Shown here one piece after another: positions 16,527 through 24,600 of a DNA stretch of 64,000 nucleotides. A program made the position numbers and the translations under genes. The number at the start of each line of letters is the position of its first letter. The first letter of the stretch is position 1. The stretch covers positions 4,955 through 68,954 of the forward strand of contig CAWJFP010000006.1 in NCBI GenBank assembly GCA_963842155.1, given 5' to 3'. Under the pieces are notes generated by a model. The model made no database searches. It saw nothing but the letters and a program-made list of their open reading frames with translations, and was not told the DNA's origin. This DNA is from CAWJFP01 sp963842155. GTDB taxonomy: Bacteria > Pseudomonadota > Alphaproteobacteria > JACZXZ01.

Positions 16527-17413
16527 GCTACCGGGTGCTCGGCGAAGATGCCCGCGAGGATTGCCGGCAGGCTCGCGCGCCAGCCCGGCGAGGCGATGCC
16601 GAAGGCGGCCGCGATCTTGCCACAATCGAGGACCGAATTGGCCGGCCGTTTGGCCGGCCTGGGATAGTCGGCTGTCGCGATGGGCCGGATGGGTACGCGC
16701 CGCCCGAGATAGGGGCTCGCCGCCTCCACGATCGCGCGCGCGAAGGCATACCGGCTCGTCGCCGGTGCGCCGCAGAAATGATAAGTGCCCCAGCGACCGC
16801 TGCCGTCGCGGATCGCGCTGGCGACCGCAAGGAGCGCCTCCGCGACGCTACCGGCCGGCGTCGGGCCGCCGCGCTGGTCGTCGACGATGCTGAGCGCCGG
16901 CCGCTCGGCGGCGAGGCGCGCGATGGTCTTGACGAAATTCGTTCCATGCGCGCTGAAGACCCATGCCGTTCGCAGGATGACGTGCCGATCGAGGCGCTGT
17001 CGAACGGCTTCCTCGCCGGCGAGCTTGCTCGACCCGTAGACGCCGAGCGGGCCGACCGCATCGCCCTCCATGTAGGGGCCCTCTTTGCGGCCGTCGAAGA
17101 CATAATCGGTCGAGACGTGAAGAAGCGGAAGCGCCGCCCGGGCGCAGGCCGTGGCAAGATTTGCTGGCCCGTCTCGGTTAGCCGCGAAGGCGGCATCGCG
17201 TTCGCTTTCTGCTTTATCGACCTGCGTGTAGCCCGCGGCATTGATGACAAGGGCCGGTGCGGTATCCGCGATGGCCCGCAGCACGCCGTCATAATCGCGG
17301 ATGTCGAGCTCGCCGTGAGCGAAGCCGATGATGGGCTCGCGCGCCGCATCCCGGCGCAGCATGAGTTCGCAGCCGAGCTGGCCTCCCGCCCCGAAGAGAA
17401 GGATTGGTCGCAC
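16523..17413 (-). CDS. rfbD: dTDP-4-dehydrorhamnose reductase
   Basis: Reduces dTDP-4-keto-L-rhamnose to dTDP-L-rhamnose, the last step of rhamnose donor synthesis. The 296-residue SDR shows ILLFGAGGQLGCEL (NADP-binding), VINAAGYTQVDKAE, HVSTDYVFDG, and the catalytic Y-x3-K in VYGSSKLAGEE. LRTAWVFSAHGTNFVKTI follows. The GTG start gives the expected N-terminus right before ILLFG and has GAGG upstream; longer frames would read through a small upstream ORF. The gene ends in an ATGA overlap with the rfbA stub. Confidence 0.92.
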   Translation of the reverse strand: MRPILLFGAGGQLGCELMLRRDAAREPIIGFAHGELDIRDYDGVLRAIADTAPALVINAAGYTQVDKAESERDAAFAANRDGPANLATACARAALPLLHVSTDYVFDGRKEGPYMEGDAVGPLGVYGSSKLAGEEAVRQRLDRHVILRTAWVFSAHGTNFVKTIARLAAERPALSIVDDQRGGPTPAGSVAEALLAVASAIRDGSGRWGTYHFCGAPATSRYAFARAIVEAASPYLGRRVPIRPIATADYPRPAKRPANSVLDCGKIAAAFGIASPGWRASLPAILAGIFAEHPVA

Positions 17414-17420
17414 CCCTGCC

Positions 17421-17561
17421 TCAACGTCCCGCGGCGAGGCCGAGACGCTCGCCGCCGCAGCGTTGCTCCATGTGGGGCCGCCACCAGCTCTCGTAGGCGA
17501 GGGCCGCTTCAAGGAGCGCGAAGGCCCCTTGCCACGCATCGTCCTCCGTCTCAAGAACCAT
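17421..17561 (-). CDS. 46-residue ORF between rfbC and rfbD, unknown function
   Basis: The ATG lies inside the last codons of rfbC (11-base overlap), and the TGA lies 7 bases before the rfbD GTG, so the three frames form a coupled chain. The translation starts MVLETEDDAWQGAFALLEAAL and continues AYESWWRPHMEQRCGGERLGLAAGR. It is acidic and helical-looking at first, then Trp-rich. I do not recognise it. It could be a small protein or the degraded end of a larger gene; the tight overlaps favour real translation. Confidence 0.45.
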   Translation of the reverse strand: MVLETEDDAWQGAFALLEAALAYESWWRPHMEQRCGGERLGLAAGR

Positions 17562-18096
17562 AGCTGAACGGGCTGTCGATTTCCGCCAGGCGAGGCTGGC
17601 GCCGATCCTTGTCGGAGAGGATCGCCTTCCGCGACGTCACCGGCCAGGAAATGGAAAGCGCGGGATCGTCCCATAGGATGCCGCAGTTATGCTGTGGAGA
17701 GTAGTAGGCGTCGACCTTGTAATGCGCCACGGTGCCGGGGACGAGGGTGCAAAAGCCATGCGCGAAGCCGCGCGGAATAAGGATCTGATTGAGCTTCTCG
17801 ACGCTGAGTTCGACGCCGACCCAGTTCCCGAAGGTGGGCGAGCCACGCCGGATGTCGACGGCCACATGGTAGGCCGCCCCGCACAGGATCGTCACCAGCT
17901 TCGTTTGCGCGAACGGCGGCTCCTGATAATGCAGGCCGCGTATGGTGCCCACCTCGACGGACAGCGAAAGGTTGTCCTGCAGGAAGTCGATATCCGGGTA
18001 ATTCCTGCGCGCGAAGGTTTCGCAGAAGAAGCCGCGGCTGTCGTAAAACTTCTTGAGCGAGAGGTGCTTCACCTCGGGGATGTCCAGTGCGGTCAT
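17551..18096 (-). CDS. rfbC: dTDP-4-dehydrorhamnose 3,5-epimerase
   Basis: Epimerises dTDP-4-keto-6-deoxyglucose at C3 and C5 in rhamnose synthesis. The 181-residue cupin-fold protein has the family motifs FYDSRGFFCETF, FLQDNLSLSVEVGTIRGLHYQEPPFAQTKLV (catalytic His in RGLHYQ), GAAYHVAVDIRRGSPTFGNW, IPRGFAHGFCTL, and the Tyr region YKVDAYYSPQHNCGILWDDPALSI. First gene of the rfbC-orf-rfbD-rfbA(stub) unit. No rfbB is in the window, and rfbA is broken, so rhamnose synthesis would need these functions from elsewhere. Confidence 0.93.
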   Translation of the reverse strand: MTALDIPEVKHLSLKKFYDSRGFFCETFARRNYPDIDFLQDNLSLSVEVGTIRGLHYQEPPFAQTKLVTILCGAAYHVAVDIRRGSPTFGNWVGVELSVEKLNQILIPRGFAHGFCTLVPGTVAHYKVDAYYSPQHNCGILWDDPALSISWPVTSRKAILSDKDRRQPRLAEIDSPFSYGS

Positions 18097-18477
18097 TTCA
18101 AATCGAACGCCTCGGGGACCTGCCCTACCGGTGGTTTGCTGCAATTGAATAGCACGAACAACGGCACGAGCCACCTGTTGGCCGAAATGGCGCCGCTGAC
18201 CCGCCCAGATCTCATCAACCCGCCTGTGCGATCGTTTCTGCGATTGCCGCTTGGTGACGATTGAGCCTCGCCGATGCATGCGTCGGGAAGACCGCTCCTG
18301 GCACTTCGGCGACATCCGGCATCGGGTAACGCCGCTTTCGAGCAGTAACCGGACGCTCGCGGGTGGCTGCAAGTGGCGCAAAAAAGAAAGAATGCTGGCG
18401 AGAGCCATGGCCCGTCGCCGCGGCGCGTCCCCTGCCCGTGATATATTCGCGAACTTCCCGTGCCGGCTCGCGTGCGC
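18097..18477. other. 381-bp intergenic region, no gene seen
   Basis: The region lies between the rfbC start and the 3' end of the histidine kinase gene. It must carry the rfb promoter, but I cannot single out a convincing -35/-10 pair. No coding frame with recognisable similarity is apparent; composition is mixed. It may mark the left edge of the lower-GC polysaccharide patch. Confidence 0.4.
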
Positions 18478-20351
18478 TCACTCCTCGCCGTCGAGGGTCG
18501 CGCGCAGTTTCGCCGCCAGCTCGCCCTTGCGGTAGGGCTTGCTCAGCAAGTTCTTGAAATCCCCCGAGGGCTGCCCGTTCTCCATCGAGGCCTTGGCGAA
18601 GCCAGAGGTCAGCAGCACCTTCAATCCCGGCCGCAGCGCCCGCGCCGCGCGCGCGAGCGCGTCGCCGTTCATCCCGCCCGGCATCACGACGTCGGTGAAA
18701 AGCAGATCGACCGGCTCGCCGCGCGCGAAAATCTCGAGCGCGTCGGGTGCGTTCGCGGCGTCGAGCACGCGGTAGCCGAGCTCGTCGAGCTGGACACAAA
18801 CGACCCTGCGGACATCGGGATTGTCCTCGACCACGAGGATGCGCTCGTCTCCTTTGCTCCTGGGAAACGCGGCGGGCTTCGCCTCGCGCGCGGGCAGCGC
18901 GGCATCGACGGCGCGGGGCAGATAGAGCCGCACAGTCGTGCCATGGCCGGGCTCGCTATAGATCTTGATGTGGCCGTGGGACTGGCGGACAAATCCGTAG
19001 ATCATGCTGAGCCCCAAGCCGGTGCCTTGACCCACGGGCTTGGTGGTGAAGAACGGCTCGAACACGTGAGCCAGAACGTCGGGCGCCATTCCCGTGCCGG
19101 TGTCGGACACCGCCAGCATCACGTAGTCTCCGGGCATCGCTTCGATATTCTCGCCGGCATAGCCCTCGTCGAACTGCTTGTTCTCCGTCTCGATGGTGAG
19201 CCGCCCGCCCTCCGGCATGGCGTCGCGCGCGTTGATGGCGAGGTTGATCACCGTCGATTCGAACTGCGTCGGGTCGGCGAAGGCCAGCCACAGATCGGGG
19301 TGCAGGACGGTCGCGACCTGGACCCGCTCGCCCAGCGTTCGGCGCAGCAGGCCGGTGATCGCGGTAACGCGCTTGGTTGATGTCGAGCGGCTCGGCCGCG
19401 AGCGACTGGCGCCGCGCGAAGGCGAGGAGCTGGCGCGTCAACTCGGCACCCCGCAAGGCGGCGGCGAGGGCTGCCTCGGTGAATTCCGCGGCCTTGGGAT
19501 CGGCCTCGACCCGCTCGCGCAGCAGATCGAGATTGCCGATCGTCGACGGCCAGCAGATTGTTGAAGTCGTGCGCGATCCCGCCGGTGAGCTGGCCGACCG
19601 CGTCGAGCCGTTGCGCGCGGCGAAGCCGCTCCTCCGCCGCGACGCGCTCGGTCATGTCGCGGCCGATGAAGAAATGCTGCTGCTCGGGCTCGGACCAAAC
19701 GCCGGTCCAGGCCAAGGGAACGACCCTGCCCAGCTTGTGGAGATAGCGGCTGTCGAAATTGCGCATGACCCTGCCCCGACGCGCCAGGCGCATCTCGTTG
19801 CGCGTGCTTTCGAGATCGCCGGGGTGGATGAATTCGATGCCGTTATGGCCGATCATCTCCTCGGGCTGATAGCCCAGGATCGCGGCGGAGCTCGGGCTGA
19901 CGCGGATGAAATCGCCGTGGCGGCCCACCACCAGGATGAGATCGAGCGAGGTCTCGAAAATGCGCTGGTTGATGACGTGAGCGACGTCGAATTCGCGCTC
20001 GCGCTCGATGAGCGCCCGGTGGGCGTCCCGCTCCTGCGTCACGTCGCGGCAGAGGAGCGCGTAGCCGCCGGAATTGGGATAGCCGCGCAGCTCGAGCCAT
20101 CGGTCGAAAATGTCGGAATGAGCGGTGAGGGCGACAGCCGCGCCGGTCTCCTTCATCGTCATGCAGCCGGCGCGGAACGCATTGTCCGGATCTGCGCTCA
20201 GGCAATCGAAAAAGCTGCGGGCGGCGACCTCGCCGCGCGCAACGCCCCATAGGCGCGCGGCGGCCGGGTCGGCGTCGATGACTCGCCAATCGCCATCGAG
20301 CGAGACGAGCCGGTCCGAGACGCCTTCCAGGATATCGGCGACCTTGCGCAT
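18478..20351 (-). CDS. Hybrid PAS-PAS histidine kinase/receiver, interrupted by two +1 frameshifts
   Basis: Reading across two single-base insertions (about 19544 and 19375) gives one protein of about 623 residues. It has two PAS domains (roughly 1-120 and 125-245; the second contains GYQPEEMIGHNGIEFIHP). A HisKA H-box follows (GGIAHDFNNLLAV), then the kinase domain (INLAINARDAMPEGG N-box; DTGTGM; FEPFFTTK; GTGLGLSMIYGFV). A C-terminal receiver domain ends it (ILVVEDNPDVRR; FTDVVMPGGMNG with phospho-Asp; SKPYRKGEL). No transmembrane segment is seen, so it is a cytosolic sensor of unknown signal. All domains are well conserved despite the breaks, pointing to sequencing indels or very recent inactivation. 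Confidence 0.85.
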
Positions 20352-20566
20352 GGATCGCTCCGCCTCTCGCTGCGGTCAGGCCCGAGGCTGTCGCGGCGGC
20401 GCCGACATCGACGGTCGCCTGCGCTCGTCAATAGTCGCGCCGTCCGCATTCGGCAACCCGTGGAGCGGCGCCGCCGAATCAGCATAGCCGGCATAGGAAG
20501 CGATACCACAGAATCGAAATCCGATGCCGAAAAAGCGGAGCGACAGGCGGTTGAAAGGCGGGCGAC

Positions 20567-21343
20567 CTATTTGAGCTCGATATGCACGTTCCTGTTCGCC
20601 TGCTCGCGCACTTGATCCGCAGTCGGCACCTTGAGATCGGTCTTGCCCACGCCGATCGTGGCGACGTTCGTGACCGCCAGCCCGTGCTTGGCGAGATATT
20701 CCTTCACCGACAAGGCGCGTTCCTCGGAGAGCTTCTGGTTGAAGGCCACGGAGCCCACCGTATCGGCGTGGCCTTTCAGGATCACCTTCGGCACGGCGAG
20801 CTGCTTGGCGGCATCGACGACCGAGGCGAGGATGACGGCGGCGTCCGGGCGGATGCTGGCTTTCCTGGAATCGAAATAGACGAAGAAGTCGCGCGACGCC
20901 GGCGCGGCGGCCGTTTGCACGGCAGCGCCCTTGCCGAAGTCGCCCGTGGTCTGCGGTCCGAGGATCGCATAATAGGCGCCGCCGATACCCACTTCGGTGA
21001 AGAAGATCATGTAATAGAAATTGGTGCCGCAACGCGTGAGCGTCCATATCTCGCGCCATTTGCGCTCGGTGATTCCGCCGATATCGCGCGAATCCGTCGG
21101 GCCGACCGGTTCGGCCTTTATGAAATGCTTTTCCTGGCAGGCGGGGTCGGCCTTGTCTTCGCGCTCGAGGACGCTCATGCGCGTCTTGCTTTGCAGGAAT
21201 TCCGAAGCGGTCGACCCGATATTGTATTTCTCGGTGAGATCGGGGGTGTCCTTCGCAGCCGCCGGGGCTGCCACGAGAATGGCGATGGCCAGAAAATTCG
21301 CGACGAGCAGCGCCGCATGAAGGTGCCGAGACGACATGATCAC
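20567..21343 (-). CDS. OmpA-family peptidoglycan-binding protein, secreted
   Basis: A 258-residue exported protein. The signal peptide (MIMSSRHLHAALLVANFLAIAILVAAPAAA) precedes an unassigned region with DPACQEKHF and NFYYMIFF. The C-terminal OmpA_C-like domain has FDSRKASIRPDAAVILASVVDAAKQ, LKGHADTVGSVAFNQKLSEERALSVKEYL and GKTDLKVPTADQVREQANRNVHIEL, where the last arginine binds diaminopimelate. A GTG start two codons ahead of the ATG is chosen because AAGGAG lies seven bases before it and 13 before the ATG. The signal peptide has no lipobox, so it is periplasmic or outer-membrane associated. Confidence 0.85.
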   Translation of the reverse strand: MIMSSRHLHAALLVANFLAIAILVAAPAAAKDTPDLTEKYNIGSTASEFLQSKTRMSVLEREDKADPACQEKHFIKAEPVGPTDSRDIGGITERKWREIWTLTRCGTNFYYMIFFTEVGIGGAYYAILGPQTTGDFGKGAAVQTAAAPASRDFFVYFDSRKASIRPDAAVILASVVDAAKQLAVPKVILKGHADTVGSVAFNQKLSEERALSVKEYLAKHGLAVTNVATIGVGKTDLKVPTADQVREQANRNVHIELK

Positions 21344-21374
21344 GATTGATCTCCTTGTCTTGCATTCCCCGCCG

Positions 21375-21409
21375 CTAGAGCGATATCCGCGTAGGCGGAA
21401 TCGATCTAG
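21375..21409. repeat. Imperfect palindrome upstream of the OmpA-like gene
   Basis: CTAGAGCGATATCCGC-GTA-GGCGGAATCGATCTAG pairs almost throughout (CTAGA/TCTAG, TCCGC/GCGGA). It lies 32-66 bp upstream of the GTG start, in the leader or promoter. Like the family A repeat 24 bp away it begins CTAGAGCG, so the two may be related elements placed head to head. Confidence 0.6.
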
Positions 21410-21432
21410 CATTTCTTGCCTCCGGCCGCTCA

Positions 21433-21477
21433 GACGCCGCGGCTTTTCGCGCTTCCACTTAACGTGAAAACGCTCTA
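21433..21477 (-). repeat. Intergenic palindromic repeat, family A copy 2
   Basis: On the minus strand it reads TAGAGCGTTTTCACGTTAAG, then TGGAAGCGCGAAAAGCC and GCGGCGTC, matching the copy at 2339-2381. The stem (GTTTTCAC / GTGGAAGC) is less perfect than in copy 1. It lies between the 3' end of gltB and the OmpA-like gene, both on the minus strand. Confidence 0.72.
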
Positions 21478-21688
21478 GCGAACCCCGATCAGTCGGCGAA
21501 AGCAAGCAGGCGTTTCCCCGAGGCGCGGCGGGGATAGCCGCCGCTTTATGGGACTGCAGGCAGGCTCGCGCCTCCGCATATCCGATTTGCGCTCATTTTG
21601 CGAGAGATTAGGTTACCGAATTTCGCCGCGGCGCGGCTGTGTTCTTATTTGCGCCGGACCGTGACGAGCAGGAATGCGAGGGTTTGTA
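21478..21688. other. Remainder of the gltB-ompA-like gap, no gene seen
   Basis: With the two palindromic repeats, this completes a 345-bp gap. No coding frame or RNA is recognisable. The region would hold the gltB terminator and the OmpA-like promoter. Confidence 0.4.
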
Positions 21689-24600
21689 CTACGCCCGCGC
21701 TTCCGCCTCCGGCTCGCGCGCAACGGGATGCGACAGGCGGCCGATCATCTCCTTGGGCACGATCTGCCAGAAGCGCAGGCGCGCGCGGTCCCAATCGTTG
21801 AGCAGGCCCGCCGCCCAGCGCGACTGCGTATGCTCGACATGCTGCTCGATAAGCCGGCGGCAGACGCCTTCCCAATGCGGCATCTCGATGCGTTGCAGGA
21901 TCACCGTCTCCTGGTTGACGCGCTGGGCCATGTCGCCGCCCGCGTCGTAGACGAACGCCATGCCGCCCGTCATGCCGGCGGCGAAGTTCTCGCCCACCGG
22001 CCCGAGGATGGCGACCGAGCCACCGGTCATATATTCGCAAGCGTTCGAGCCGCAGCCCTCGATCACGGCATCGGCGCCCGAATTGCGCACGGCGAAGCGC
22101 TCGCCCGCCTGGCCCGCGGCGAAGAGCCTGCCCGCCGTGGCGCCGTAGAGCACCGTGTTGCCCATGATGGTGTTGTCCTGGCTCGCCAGCGCGGCACCCG
22201 TCGGCGGGCGCAACACGATGGTGCCGCCCGAGAGCCCCTTGCCGACATAGTCGTTGGCGTCGCCGAAGAGCTCGAGCTTGAGGCCCTGCACGGCGAAGGC
22301 GCCGAGCGACTGCCCGGCTGAGCCGCGCAGCCGCACGGTGATATGGCCCGGCGGCAGCGCGCTCATGCCGTAGCGCCGCGTAATCTCGGCCGAGAGCCGC
22401 GTGCCGATCGCGCGCAAGGTGTTGCGCACATTGTAGGCGAGCTGCATCTTCTCGCCTTCCTCGAGCAGCGGCCGCGCATCCTTGATGATCTGCGCATCCA
22501 GCGTGTCGGGCACCTCGTTGCGCCCCGGCAGGGTGCAATAACGCGGATAGTCGCCGGGATCGGCCTGGGCCAGCACGGGGTTGAGGTCGAGATCGTCGAG
22601 ATGGGGCCCGCCGCGGCTCACCTGGAAGAGCAGGTCGGTGCGCCCGATGATCTCGTTGAGCGATCGCGCGCCCAACGAGGCCAGGATCTCGCGCACCTCC
22701 TCGGCGATGAAGGTGAAGAGGTTGACCACCTTCTCGGGCGTGCCCTCGAACTTGGCGCGCAGCTTAGGGTCTTGCGTGCAGATGCCGACCGGGCAGGTGT
22801 TGGAATGGCATTGCCGCACGAGGATGCAGCCCATGGCGACGAGGCCGGCCGTGCCGACGCCATATTCCTCCGCACCCAGCATGGCGGCGATCACCACGTC
22901 GCGCCCGGTCTTGATGCCGCCGTCGGTGCGCAGCTTGAGGCGGTGGCGCAGGCGGTTCAAGGTCAGCACCTGATGCACTTCCGAGAGGCCCATCTCCCAG
23001 GGCGTGCCGGCGAACTTGATGCTCGATTGCGGGCTCGCGCCCGTGCCGCCGACATGGCCCGAGACGAGGATCACGTCGGCCTTGGCCTTGGCCACGCCGG
23101 CCGCGATGGTGCCGATGCCCGAGCGCGAGACGAGCTTCACGCAGACGCGCGCGTCGGGGTTGATCTGCTTCAGGTCGTAGATGAGCTGCGCCAGATCCTC
23201 GATCGAGTAGATGTCGTGATGGGGCGGGGGCGAGATCAGCATCACGCCCGGCGTCGAATGGCGCAGGCGCGCGATCATCTCCGTCACCTTGAAGCCGGGC
23301 AGTTGGCCGCCCTCGCCCGGCTTTGCCCCCTGCGCGATCTTGATCTCGAGCTCGCGGCAATTGTTGAGATATTCCGCCGTGACGCCGAAGCGCCCCGAGG
23401 CGACCTGCTTGATTGCCGAGTTCGGGTTGTCGCCGTTCGCCTTGGGCTTGAAGCGCGCCGGGTCCTCGCCGCCCTCGCCGCTGTCGGCCTTGGCGCCGAT
23501 GCGGTTCATGGCGATGTTGAGCGTCTCATGCGCCTCGGGCCCGAGCGCGCCCAGGGACATGCCCGGCGTGACGAAGCGCTTGCGGATCTCGGTGATTGAT
23601 TCCACCTCGTCGATCGAGATGCCGGCGCCCTTGGGGGCGAAGTCGAGCAGGTCGCGGATGGCGACCGGCGGCAGGCGCCGCGTGCCCTCGCTGTATTTCC
23701 TGTAGGTATCGTAGGAATTGGTGGCGCAGGCCGCCTGGAGCGTATGGATCAGGCTGCCTTCCCAGGCATGGCCCTCGCCGCCGCGGCGATATTTGTAGAA
23801 GCCGCCCACCGGGAGCGCCGCGAAATCCTCGGCATAGGCGCGCTCATGCAAGGCGCGCAGCTTGCGCTCGATGCCGCCCAGGCCGATGCCGGAGATGCGC
23901 GAGGGCATGCCGGGAAAGAACTCGGCGACGAGGCTGCGCGAGAGCCCGAGGGCCTCGAAATTATAGCCCCCGCGATACGAGCTGATCACCGCGATGCCCA
24001 TCTTGGAGATGATCTTGAGGAGGCCCTGGTCGGCCGCCTGCTTGAAGCGGCGCAGCACCTCCTCGAAGGCGAGGTTGCCGAAGAGGCCGCGGCGATGGCG
24101 GTCGGCCAGGCTCTCCTGGGCGAGATAGGCGTTGACCGTGGTGGCGCCCACGCCGATCAGCACGGCGAAATAATGCACGTCCATGCATGCGGCGCTACGC
24201 ACGTTGAGCGAGATGAAGGTGCGTAGCTTCTTGCGCACGAGATGGGAATGCACCGCGCCCGCGCTGAGGATCATCGGGATGGGCGCATGCTCGGTATCGA
24301 CCGCCTTGTCGGTCAGGATGACGTGCTCGCAGCCGCCGCGCACGGCGTCCTCGGCCTCCTGCTGGATGCGCCTGATGGCCTCGCGCAAGGCGCCCTCGCC
24401 CTTGGCCGGCTCGAAGACGCAAGCGATGTCGACGGCGCTTTCGCCCATGTATGCGCGCAGCGCCTCGAACTCGCCGTTGGTGAGGATGGGCGAGTTGAGC
24501 TGCAACAGGCGGCATTGCGATTTATCCTCGTCGAGGATGTTGCCGAGATTGCCGAGCCGCGTGACGAGCGACATGACCCGCGTCTCGCGCAGCGAATCGA

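Noticed and set aside
18097..18477. Open frames around 18215-18799 and 18251-18557
   Set aside because: They overlap the kinase 3' end in other frames, with Arg/Ser/Ala-rich sequence and no ribosome site.
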